Notes under the pieces: generated by a model
What the model was told of the DNA's origin: nothing
Database searches by the model: none
The model's input: only the letters and a program-made list of their open reading frames with translations
Translations under genes and position numbers: made by a program
Part shown: one piece after another, positions 18,368 through 26,555 of the stretch
How the letters are laid out: each line of letters begins with the position of its first letter
Position numbering within the stretch: position 1 is the stretch's first letter
Assembly (NCBI GenBank): GCA_032251455.1
Contig: JAVVEG010000002.1
Location: 124,001 to 188,000, forward strand
Direction of reading: 5' to 3'
Length of the DNA: 64,000 nt
Source: JAVVEG01 sp032251455
GTDB taxonomy: Bacteria; Pseudomonadota; Gammaproteobacteria; Pseudomonadales; Pseudohongiellaceae

Positions 18368-19801
18368 TCAATTGTTCAATTTGTCACGCAACAGCGCATT
18401 CAGTTGATCCGGGTTGGCTTTGCCCCTGGACAGTTTCATGGCCTGACCGACGAAGAAGCCGAATACTTTTTCCTTGCCGCTGCGGTACTGTTCCACCTGC
18501 GCGGGGTTATCCGCCAGTACCTGATTGACCAGTGCTTCAATGGCCCCCGTGTCGGTGACTTGTCTGAGACCTTTTTGTTCGATGATTTCATCCACACCAC
18601 TGTCGGTTTCAGCCATGGTTTCAAACACGGTTTTGGCGATCTTGCCGGAAATGGTATTGTCCAGAATGCGACTGATCAGAGCCGCCAGGCGTTGCGGCTC
18701 TATGGGTGAGTCATCTATTTCCAGGCCTTGCCGGTTCAGCAGGCTTTGCAGGTCCACGGTCACCCAGTTGGCTGACAGTTTGGGGTCAGCGCACAGTTTG
18801 ACCACGGTTTCATAGTACTCAGCCATCTCGCGGCTGCTGGTCAGTACATTGGCATCGTAGTCGCTGAGCCCGTATTGTTCGATGAAACGCAGTTTCTTGA
18901 CATCGGGCAGTTCCGGCAGGGTGGCGCGAATGCTCTCGATATAGGCATCATCGATGACCACAGGCAGCAGGTCGGGTTCCGGAAAATAACGGTAGTCATT
19001 GGCGACTTCCTTGCTGCGCATGGGGCGGGTTTCATCACGGTCCGCATCATACAGCCTGGTTTCCTGGGTGACACGGCCGCCATCCTCAATCAGATCTATC
19101 TGGCGCTGTGCCTCATGCAAAATGGCTTTTTCGACAAACCGGAACGAATTGATGTTCTTGATTTCGGTACGTGTGCCAAGCTCGGTGCTACCCGACCTGC
19201 GTACAGAGACGTTCGCATCGCAGCGCATGGAGCCTTGGGCCATATTGCCGTCCGAGATGCCCAGGTAACGAATGATGGAGTGCAGTTTTTTCAGGTAGGC
19301 AACAGCCTCTTTGGCACTGCCCAGCTCTGGTTCGGAAACGATTTCCAGCAAGGGGGTGCCGGCCCGGTTCAGATCGATGCCGGACATGCCCTGATAATCC
19401 TCATGCAGGGATTTGCCGGCATCCTCTTCCATATGTGCCCGGGTGACACCAATGACGCGTTCGCTGCCATCTTCCAGGGTAATGGTCAGACTGCCCCTGC
19501 CAACGGTCGGGAATTCAAGCTGGCTGACCTGGTAACCTTTGGGCAGGTCGGGATAGAAATAATTCTTGCGATCAAAAACAGAAATTTTGCTGATTTCCGC
19601 ATTGATGGCCAGGCCAAAGCGTACGGCCATTTTCAGGGCCTCTTCGTTCAGCACTGGCAGCGTGCCGGGCAAGGCCAGGTCGTAGACATTGGCCTGGGTA
19701 TTGGGCGCGGCGCCAAAGTGGGTGCTGCTGCCAGAGAAAAGTTTGCTTTTGGTGGCCAGTTGAACGTGGACTTCAAGGCCTATTACAGTTTCCCAGCTCA
19801 T
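18368..19801 (-). CDS. gatB: Asp-tRNA(Asn)/Glu-tRNA(Gln) amidotransferase subunit B
   Basis: 477 residues. Binds and activates the misacylated tRNA and receives ammonia from GatA. The start MSWETVIGLEVHVQL and the conserved F-D-R-K-N-Y-F-Y-P-D-L-P-K-G-Y-Q segment are diagnostic, and the C-terminal YqeY-like tail is present. The ATG overlaps the gatA stop by 4 nt (ATGA). Confidence 0.97.
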   Translation of the reverse strand: MSWETVIGLEVHVQLATKSKLFSGSSTHFGAAPNTQANVYDLALPGTLPVLNEEALKMAVRFGLAINAEISKISVFDRKNYFYPDLPKGYQVSQLEFPTVGRGSLTITLEDGSERVIGVTRAHMEEDAGKSLHEDYQGMSGIDLNRAGTPLLEIVSEPELGSAKEAVAYLKKLHSIIRYLGISDGNMAQGSMRCDANVSVRRSGSTELGTRTEIKNINSFRFVEKAILHEAQRQIDLIEDGGRVTQETRLYDADRDETRPMRSKEVANDYRYFPEPDLLPVVIDDAYIESIRATLPELPDVKKLRFIEQYGLSDYDANVLTSSREMAEYYETVVKLCADPKLSANWVTVDLQSLLNRQGLEIDDSPIEPQRLAALISRILDNTISGKIAKTVFETMAETDSGVDEIIEQKGLRQVTDTGAIEALVNQVLADNPAQVEQYRSGKEKVFGFFVGQAMKLSRGKANPDQLNALLRDKLNN

Positions 19802-21252
19802 TGCTTCACCTCCGGCTTGTGCAGGTGCCAATCGGTCTGTTGCTGGAACTGATGGGCGACGTTCAGCAATTTGGCTTCGGCAAAATCGCTTGCCACAATC
19901 TGCATGCCTACCGGCAGGCCATTGCTGTTACCGGCCGGGATGGAGATGCCGGGCAGCCCTGCCAGATTGACGGCAATGGTATAGATGTCTTCCAGGTACA
20001 TGGTGACCGGATCATCATTCTTCTCGCCAACCCTGAAGGCAGTGTGCGGTGTGGTGGGGCCGATGATGACATCCACCGATTTGAAGGCCTGGTCAAAATC
20101 CTGTTTGATGAGGCGGCGAATCTTTTGTGCCTTCAGATAATAGGCATCATAGTAACCGGCGGAAAGTGCATAGGTGCCAACCAGGATGCGGCGCTTGACC
20201 TCGTCGCCAAAACCTTCACTGCGGCTGCGCTTGTACAGGTCTTCAAGATTGACCGGATTGTCACAACGGTAGCCGAACCGGACTCCGTCATAACGTGACA
20301 GGTTGGCGGATGCTTCTGCCGGGGCAATCACGTAATAGGCGGAAACCGAGAGATGATTGTGGGGCAGGTCAATGTCGATGATACGGGCGCCCAGTTTCTC
20401 GAACACCGCCAGCGCTTCCCGCAGGGCTTTTTCGACATCGCTGTTGAGACCTTCAGCAAAATGCTGGGCTGGCACACCGATACGCAAGCCCTGCAGACTG
20501 TCATTCAGGGTGGCGGTGTAGTCGGGAGCGGGTATGTCCAGGCAGGTTGAGTCGCGTGGGTCAGGGCCGGCCATGACATTCAACTGCAAGGCTGCATCTT
20601 CGGCCGACCGACAGATCGGGCCAGCCTGATCCAGGCTGGAAGCAAACGCGATCATGCCCCAGCGGGACACCCGGCCGTAGCTTGGCTTGAGACCAGTGAC
20701 ACCACAAAAGGCGGCGGGTTGTCGAATCGAGCCTCCGGTATCGGTGCCGGTCGCCATGGCGCACAGTCCCGCCGCGACGGCTGCAGCTGAGCCGCCGGAG
20801 GAACCGCCCGGGACTCTGGCAAGATCCCAGGGGTTGCTGACCGGGCCGAAATGGCTGGTTTCATTCGAGGAGCCCATGGCAAATTCATCCATATTGGTTT
20901 TGCCCAGCGTTACCACACCCGCCTGGTTAAAACGTTCCACCACGGCCGCATCATAGGGGGAAATAAAGTTTGCCAGCATACGTGAGCCGCAGGTGGTAAG
21001 AACATCGCGCGTACAGAAGATATCCTTGTGGGCAATGGGGATGCCGGTCAGCACCTGGGCCTTGCCCTTGGCAATGCGTTCATCGGCGGCTTTGGCCTGG
21101 GCCAGGGCCTGTTCTTCGGTAACGGTGATATAGGCATTGAGTGAACCGTTCAGGTGTTTGATCCGCTGGAGATATTCCTGGGTCAACTCCACGCTGGAGA
21201 TTTTGCGGCTGCTCAGGGCGCGGGCGAGATCTGCGACAGTGTTGGCTAACAT
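19798..21252 (-). CDS. gatA: Asp-tRNA(Asn)/Glu-tRNA(Gln) amidotransferase subunit A
   Basis: 484-residue amidase-signature glutaminase. The Ser-cisSer-Lys triad is visible: Lys in I-A-H-K-D, Ser in G-G-S-S-G-G-S and Ser in G-T-D-T-G-G-S-I-R. The ATG at 21252 (MLANTVADLARAL) fits the family; upstream in-frame sequence is not GatA-like. It lies between gatC and gatB in one operon. Confidence 0.97.
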   Translation of the reverse strand: MLANTVADLARALSSRKISSVELTQEYLQRIKHLNGSLNAYITVTEEQALAQAKAADERIAKGKAQVLTGIPIAHKDIFCTRDVLTTCGSRMLANFISPYDAAVVERFNQAGVVTLGKTNMDEFAMGSSNETSHFGPVSNPWDLARVPGGSSGGSAAAVAAGLCAMATGTDTGGSIRQPAAFCGVTGLKPSYGRVSRWGMIAFASSLDQAGPICRSAEDAALQLNVMAGPDPRDSTCLDIPAPDYTATLNDSLQGLRIGVPAQHFAEGLNSDVEKALREALAVFEKLGARIIDIDLPHNHLSVSAYYVIAPAEASANLSRYDGVRFGYRCDNPVNLEDLYKRSRSEGFGDEVKRRILVGTYALSAGYYDAYYLKAQKIRRLIKQDFDQAFKSVDVIIGPTTPHTAFRVGEKNDDPVTMYLEDIYTIAVNLAGLPGISIPAGNSNGLPVGMQIVASDFAEAKLLNVAHQFQQQTDWHLHKPEVKQ

Positions 21253-21338
21253 GTAAATGGGTATCCTTGGTAAACGGTGGCCACCGGGTTCTGCAATCCG
21301 GAAGGTCGGCATGAAGATGGGGGTTCAGCTCAGATTGC

Positions 21339-21626
21339 TTACTCCAAAACCTTTGGTACCAGATACAAGCCATCCTGGGTTGCTGGCGCATTGGCTTGCA
21401 ACAGCTCGCGTTGGTCGGTTTCGGTGACCTCATCGGGGCGCAGCCGCTGCACGGCATCGAAGGGATGTGCCAGCGGAGCGATATTGCTGGTATCCACCGT
21501 CTGCATCTGATCGATCAGAACCAGAATGTCCGAGATACGCCGGGTTACCTCCAGGGTATCCTCGGCATTGATATGCAGGCGTGCCAGATGTGCGATTTTT
21601 TCGACATCTGAGTTGTCTAAAGCCAT
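21339..21626 (-). CDS. gatC: Asp-tRNA(Asn)/Glu-tRNA(Gln) amidotransferase subunit C
   Basis: 95-residue subunit that wraps around GatA and GatB and stabilises the complex. The N-terminus D-V-E-K-I-A-H-L-A-R-L and the C-terminal G-L-Y-L-V-P-K-V are typical. GGAG lies 7 nt before AGGAATG at the start. It is the first gene of gatCAB, divergent from mreB. Confidence 0.96.
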   Translation of the reverse strand: MALDNSDVEKIAHLARLHINAEDTLEVTRRISDILVLIDQMQTVDTSNIAPLAHPFDAVQRLRPDEVTETDQRELLQANAPATQDGLYLVPKVLE

Positions 21627-21862
21627 TCCTTATCTCCACTTCAGGACGTGTCACCAGCTGATACGACATCACCGACAGGACAGCATTCTGTGCGATACTG
21701 CATAAGCCGCAATTGATACTTGCCCTATTTTACGGCCATTGTTAGAGTGCGTATCTATTTGCCGGAGGAACCGGCATTATACGGGATTATCGCTGGTTTG
21801 GGGCAACAGTTTAATGAGTGTGGCAGATTCGCGCTCGGTGTATCGAGGTTAACAGAAAATAG
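21627..21862. promoter_or_regulatory. Divergent intergenic region gatC/mreB
   Basis: 236 bp that must hold promoters for gatCAB (minus) and mreBCD (plus). On the plus side TATACG and GATTAT boxes follow a short GCCGG/CCGGC hairpin near 21760-21790. On the minus side TTGCGG precedes AGAATG with a 17-nt gap. Both assignments are tentative. Confidence 0.35.
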
Positions 21863-22900
21863 ATGTTCAAAAAGATTAGAGGGATGTTCTCCAATGACCT
21901 GTCCATTGATCTGGGTACGGCGAACACGTTGATTTATGTTCGTGGCGAAGGGATCGTATTGAATGAGCCCTCTGTGGTGGCCATCCGCACTGTCAATGGC
22001 CAGAAAGTGGTTACTGCCGTGGGGGCTGACGCCAAGCGCATGCTGGGACGCACGCCGGGTAATATCACTGCGATAAGGCCATTGAAAGATGGGGTGATAG
22101 CCGATTTTCAGGTGACTGAAAAAATGCTGCAGCATTTCATCAGCAAGGTGCATGAAAACAGTTTCTTTCCACCCAGCCCGCGAGTGTTGATCTGCGTGCC
22201 CTGCAAATCGACACAGGTCGAACGGCGGGCCATCCGTGAATCTGCCCTCAGTGCCGGTGCCAGGGAGGTGCGCCTGATTGAAGAGCCGATGGCAGCAGCT
22301 ATTGGGGCGGGTCTGCCGGTTGACCAGGCCAGTGGTTCGATGGTAGTGGATATTGGGGGTGGTACCACCGAGATTGCCATTATTTCGCTCAATGGTGTGG
22401 TCTATGCCGAATCGGTACGCATTGGTGGTGACCGCTTTGATGAGGCGATTATCACGCATGTGCGCCGAAACTACGGCAGCCTGATTGGGGAAGCCACAGC
22501 CGAGCGCATCAAGAAAGAGATCGGTTGTGCCTTTCCCAATGGCGAACTGCGCGAGATCGATGTGCGCGGCCGAAACCTGGCAGAAGGGGTGCCGCGCAGC
22601 TTTACCCTGAATAGCGACGAGATACTCGAAGCATTGCAGGAACCCTTGTCAGCCATTGTGCAGGCGGTCAAAAGTGCGCTGGAGCAGTCTCCGCCGGAAC
22701 TGGCCTCTGATATTGCCGAAACTGGCATGGTGTTGACAGGCGGTGGAGCCTTGTTGAAAGATCTGGACAAACTGCTGGCTGAAGAAACCGGTCTGCCGGT
22801 TATTGTCGCAGATGATCCCTTGACCTGTGTTGCACGCGGCGGTGGCAAGGCAATGGAGTTGATGGATGCGAATGATATGGACTCGCTGACACTGGAATAA
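21863..22900 (+). CDS. mreB: Rod shape-determining actin homologue MreB
   Basis: 345-residue bacterial actin that guides elongasome peptidoglycan synthesis along the lateral wall. Phosphate-1 loop D-L-G-T-A-N-T-L and phosphate-2 D-I-G-G-G-T-T-E are present, as is the amphipathic membrane-binding N-terminus (MFKKIRGMFSND). First gene of mreBCD. Confidence 0.98.
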   Translation: MFKKIRGMFSNDLSIDLGTANTLIYVRGEGIVLNEPSVVAIRTVNGQKVVTAVGADAKRMLGRTPGNITAIRPLKDGVIADFQVTEKMLQHFISKVHENSFFPPSPRVLICVPCKSTQVERRAIRESALSAGAREVRLIEEPMAAAIGAGLPVDQASGSMVVDIGGGTTEIAIISLNGVVYAESVRIGGDRFDEAIITHVRRNYGSLIGEATAERIKKEIGCAFPNGELREIDVRGRNLAEGVPRSFTLNSDEILEALQEPLSAIVQAVKSALEQSPPELASDIAETGMVLTGGGALLKDLDKLLAEETGLPVIVADDPLTCVARGGGKAMELMDANDMDSLTLE

Positions 22901-22928
22901 TCCGGGTTTGACCATCAATTGAGGTTTC

Positions 22929-23870
22929 ATTATCAAAACCTTATTTATCAAAGGCGTCTCGCTGGAATATCGGGTGGCGGCATTTATAGTGCTGTCCATA
23001 GGCGTCATGTATGTGGACAGCCGCTTTGATTACCTGGACAGGGTGCGGTACACCACAGCTTACATAATGACCCCGGTTTACTGGGTGGCGGATATCCCTG
23101 CCCGGGTTTCCTATTGGATTGATGATGTTCTCGTTTCCCAGCGTGATCTGATCGAGGAGAATGCTGCCTTGCGTCAGGAACTGCTGTTTGCCCGGCGCGA
23201 GTTGCAGCAGCTGGCCAGTCTGGCCAGTGAAAACAGCCGTCTGCGGGCTTTGCAGGAAGCATCACAGGCGGTGCAGGGCAAGGTGATGGCCGCAGAAATC
23301 ATCAATATTTCTTCAGATCCCGGTTCGCGTCGTGTTCTTATCAACAAAGGTGCCCAGCATGGAGTGCAGCCCGGTCAGGCTCTGCTTGATGCCTACGGCC
23401 TGATGGGCCAGGTGGTTGAAGTGCTGCCGTTCACCAGCTGGGTAATGCTGGTTACGGATTCGCGCCATGGCACCCCGGTTCAGGTCAACCGCAATGGTGA
23501 AAGGGCTATAGCCAGAGGGAGCAGGGATTCGGGACCTCAGCTTGAATTGGAGTATGTCCCTGATACTGCGGATATCGTGGTCGGTGATTTACTGGTCAGT
23601 TCAGGGCTTGGGCAGCGCTTCCCCAAGAATTATCCGGTGGCCGAGGTGGTCAACATTCGCCATGATCCGGGCCAGCCTTTTGCCACCATCAAGGCTCGAC
23701 CGCTGGCACAGCTTGACCGTACCCGGCATGTCATGCTGGTGATACAGGATGAGACGGCAATGGAAACCACCGCTGTGTCGGCCCAAGCCATGGATGACAA
23801 GCCCGAATCTTCCCCTTCTGGCGTGATTGCAGCGGATGAACCGCCTGCCAGGCAAATTGAGGAGCAATAG
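22929..23870 (+). CDS. mreC: Rod shape-determining protein MreC, probable ATT start
   Basis: Bitopic periplasmic scaffold of the elongasome. The frame opens after a TGA at 22920 and holds no ATG before the conserved transmembrane part. Reading from ATT at 22929 gives M-I-K-T-L-F-I-K-G-V-S-L, matching the M-I-K-P-L-F start of related MreC proteins, with GAGG 4 nt upstream. This yields 313 residues. ATC at 22932 is an alternative, and the GTG at 22974 would delete the cytoplasmic segment and half the helix. The periplasmic part has a coiled coil (about residues 70-110) and the two beta domains. Confidence 0.85.
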   Translation: MIKTLFIKGVSLEYRVAAFIVLSIGVMYVDSRFDYLDRVRYTTAYIMTPVYWVADIPARVSYWIDDVLVSQRDLIEENAALRQELLFARRELQQLASLASENSRLRALQEASQAVQGKVMAAEIINISSDPGSRRVLINKGAQHGVQPGQALLDAYGLMGQVVEVLPFTSWVMLVTDSRHGTPVQVNRNGERAIARGSRDSGPQLELEYVPDTADIVVGDLLVSSGLGQRFPKNYPVAEVVNIRHDPGQPFATIKARPLAQLDRTRHVMLVIQDETAMETTAVSAQAMDDKPESSPSGVIAADEPPARQIEEQ

Positions 23871-23873
23871 GCC

Positions 23874-24362
23874 ATGGAACCAAGAGCGCAAGGTTACTGG
23901 GTCATCCTGTTGAGCTTTTTCATCGCCTATCTGCTGGCCATTGTGCCCTTTCCGGAGTGGGCCCTGAATTATCGACCTCAGTGGGTATTGATCGTGCTGA
24001 TTTACTGGATTATGGCCTTGCCTTATCGAGTAGGTATCGGGTTTGCCTGGGTAGCAGGACTGCTGCTGGATATACTGGAGGGGTCACTGCTGGGCATGCA
24101 TGCGCTGGCTTTTGCCGTGACTGCGTATATGACCTTGAGCCTGCACCAGAGGCTGCGCATGTTTTCTTCGGTCCAGCAAAGCGCCCTGGTACTGGCACTT
24201 ATCGGCTTGTATATGATGATAGTGTACTGGATCAAGATCATCACCAATCAGACGGTGGCCTCTGGTCTTCTGTTTTTGCTGGGAGCTTTGTCCAGTGCCT
24301 TTCTCTGGCCCTGGTTGTTTGTATTCCTGCGGCAAATGCGCTTGAGCTTTGGTGTCAGGTGA
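23874..24362 (+). CDS. mreD: Rod shape-determining protein MreD
   Basis: 162-residue integral membrane protein with five or six predicted helices, third member of mreBCD. The segment Y-R-P-Q-W-V-L-I-V-L-I-Y-W matches the MreD family. It starts 3 nt after the mreC stop. Confidence 0.95.
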   Translation: MEPRAQGYWVILLSFFIAYLLAIVPFPEWALNYRPQWVLIVLIYWIMALPYRVGIGFAWVAGLLLDILEGSLLGMHALAFAVTAYMTLSLHQRLRMFSSVQQSALVLALIGLYMMIVYWIKIITNQTVASGLLFLLGALSSAFLWPWLFVFLRQMRLSFGVR

Positions 24363-24374
24363 CTGGTTGTTCAA

Positions 24375-25010
24375 ATGATTGATCCGCTCGCTCCTGAAGC
24401 AGCTCATGCTGTGCCCACTGAAACCCGCCATAAGCGTCTGATTCTGGCTTCCTCCTCGCCGCGGCGCAGAGAACTGTTACGTCAGATTGGTGTCCAGTTT
24501 GATGTAGCGGCGCAAAATATTAATGAAACCCCCGGTGCGGATGAGACGCCCACTGATTATGTGTGCCGCCTGGCCTTGGCCAAGGCCAGGGCTGTAATGA
24601 CTGATGGAACTGTCTTGACATGCCCGATTCTGGGCGCGGATACGATTGTGGTTTGCGCGGGTCAGTTGCTGGGCAAGCCCATGGATCGGGCACATGCGCT
24701 GAGCATGCTGGCTAGACTGTCCGGAACCACCCACGAGGTGCTCTCGGCCGTGGCCATGATCGAGGGCAGGCGGGAGGCGGTTCTCCTGTCTGCAACCCGG
24801 GTTTCTTTCCGCGACTTGAGCCCTCTGGAATGCGAGCGCTATTGGCAGAGCGGTGAGCCTGAAGGCAAGGCCGGAGCCTATGCCATTCAAGGGCTGGCAG
24901 CCATGTTTGTCAGCTCGATCGAAGGCAGTTATTCCGGAGTGGTGGGTTTGCCTTTATTCGAGACCTGTGAGCTGTTGCAGCAATTTGGCGTATCTACAGG
25001 TTTATCCTAA
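24375..25010 (+). CDS. Maf-family nucleoside triphosphate pyrophosphatase
   Basis: 211-residue Maf/YhdE-type enzyme that hydrolyses non-canonical or excess NTPs (dTTP/UTP in the YhdE branch) to the monophosphate. Family signature L-I-L-A-S-S-S-P-R-R-R-E-L-L starts at about residue 21, after a 20-residue extension. G-A-D-T-I-V-V is the catalytic region. It sits between mreD and rng, as in E. coli. Confidence 0.93.
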   Translation: MIDPLAPEAAHAVPTETRHKRLILASSSPRRRELLRQIGVQFDVAAQNINETPGADETPTDYVCRLALAKARAVMTDGTVLTCPILGADTIVVCAGQLLGKPMDRAHALSMLARLSGTTHEVLSAVAMIEGRREAVLLSATRVSFRDLSPLECERYWQSGEPEGKAGAYAIQGLAAMFVSSIEGSYSGVVGLPLFETCELLQQFGVSTGLS

Positions 25011-25060
25011 CGTTTTCCCGGTTGAGAACAGTCAGCCCTCTGTTACTGGCAGGAAAAACA

Positions 25061-26536
25061 ATGAGTGAAGAAATACTTATCAATGTGACGCCCCTGGAGA
25101 CGCGGGTAGCCCTGATTGAAAATGGCCTGTTGCAGGAAATCTTTATAGAGCGCCACCACAAGGCCAGTCATGTCGGTGATATTTACCTGGGCAAGGTGGT
25201 CCGGGTCATGCCTGGGATGGAGGCGGCCTTTGTGGATATTGGTCTGGAGCGGGCGGCATTCATCCACAATGCAGACGTGGCCAGAATTTCAGCCGAAGGA
25301 CTGGAAGTTGGCCAGGAGGAAAGCACTGCCACGAACCTGTTGCGCGAAGGACAGATGCTGGTGGTTCAGGTGGCCAAGGACCCGATTGGCTCAAAAGGGG
25401 CCCGCCTGACCACTCATTTGACCCTGCCCTCCCGGAACCTGGTGTTTTTGCCAAGAAGTGTCCATTTGGGGATTTCTCAGCGCCTGGAAAATGAGCTGGA
25501 GCGGGAACGTCTGTTGGGTCTGGCCCAGGACTGTCTGCGACAGGAGTCGCTGGAAGGCAAGGCTGGCCTGATTATCCGAACAGCGGCCGAAGGGGCCGAA
25601 CAGAGGGAATTGATTGAAGATATTCGTTTTCTGAAGCGGGTCTGGGCCGCTGTGGCCAGGCGTATCGCCAAAAGTGATGGTATCCGGGTGCTGTATCGGG
25701 ATATTCCCCTTTATATGCGGGCGATGCGAGATCTGTTGACACCGCAGATAGAAAAGATTCGGGTGGATTCGGCCAGCACCTTTGCCGAGATAGTGCAGTT
25801 CACCCAGGATTTTATGCCTGAATTCAGCAATAGCGTGGAACTGTACTCGGGAGAACGCCCAATCTTTGATCTATATGGCATAGAGGATGAAATAGACAAG
25901 GCCCTGGGTCGTCAGGTCAAATTAAAATCGGGAGGAGATCTGATTATTGACCAGACCGAGGCCATGACCACGATCGATGTCAATACAGGGGCTTATCTGG
26001 GGAGCCGGAATCACGCAGAAACCATACTCAAGACCAATCTGGAGGCGGCGACAGCCATCGCCAGACAGCTCAGGGTAAGAAACCTGGGTGGTATCATCAT
26101 CCTGGATTTTATCGATATGGCAGACCCTGAGCATCAACGCCAGGTGTTGCGCACCCTGAGCAAGGCTCTGGAGAAGGACCATGCCAAAACCATGATATCC
26201 GGCCTCTCGGAGCTGGGCCTGGTGGAGATGACTCGCAAACGAACCCGTGAAAGCCTGGAGCAGATGCTTTGCAGCCAGTGTCAAACCTGTCAGGGGCGAG
26301 GTCGGCAGAAAACGGCAGAAACCATTTGTTATGAGATTTTTCGTGAAATTATGCGGGTTGCGCGGGTCTATGAGAATGATACCCTTCTGGTCGTGGCATC
26401 TCAGCAGGTAGTGGATCGGCTGCTGGATGAAGACTCCAGTACCCTGGCCGATCTGGAAGAGCTGGTAGGCAAGACAATCAGGTTTGAAGTAGAGCCTATT
26501 TATAACCAGGAACAGTATGATGTGGTGCTGTTCTAG
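25061..26536 (+). CDS. rng: Ribonuclease G
   Basis: 491-residue endoribonuclease (E. coli RNase G 489) for 16S rRNA 5' maturation and mRNA decay. The ATG at 25061 starts MSEEILINVTPLETRVAL. An S1 domain covers about residues 35-125, the catalytic Asp lies in M-T-T-I-D-V-N-T-G, and the Zn-link region reads C-S-Q-C-Q-T-C-Q-G-R-G. Part of the mreBCD-maf-rng-yhdP run. Confidence 0.97.
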   Translation: MSEEILINVTPLETRVALIENGLLQEIFIERHHKASHVGDIYLGKVVRVMPGMEAAFVDIGLERAAFIHNADVARISAEGLEVGQEESTATNLLREGQMLVVQVAKDPIGSKGARLTTHLTLPSRNLVFLPRSVHLGISQRLENELERERLLGLAQDCLRQESLEGKAGLIIRTAAEGAEQRELIEDIRFLKRVWAAVARRIAKSDGIRVLYRDIPLYMRAMRDLLTPQIEKIRVDSASTFAEIVQFTQDFMPEFSNSVELYSGERPIFDLYGIEDEIDKALGRQVKLKSGGDLIIDQTEAMTTIDVNTGAYLGSRNHAETILKTNLEAATAIARQLRVRNLGGIIILDFIDMADPEHQRQVLRTLSKALEKDHAKTMISGLSELGLVEMTRKRTRESLEQMLCSQCQTCQGRGRQKTAETICYEIFREIMRVARVYENDTLLVVASQQVVDRLLDEDSSTLADLEELVGKTIRFEVEPIYNQEQYDVVLF

Positions 26537-26555
26537 CTGAAGCAAGACTGAGACT

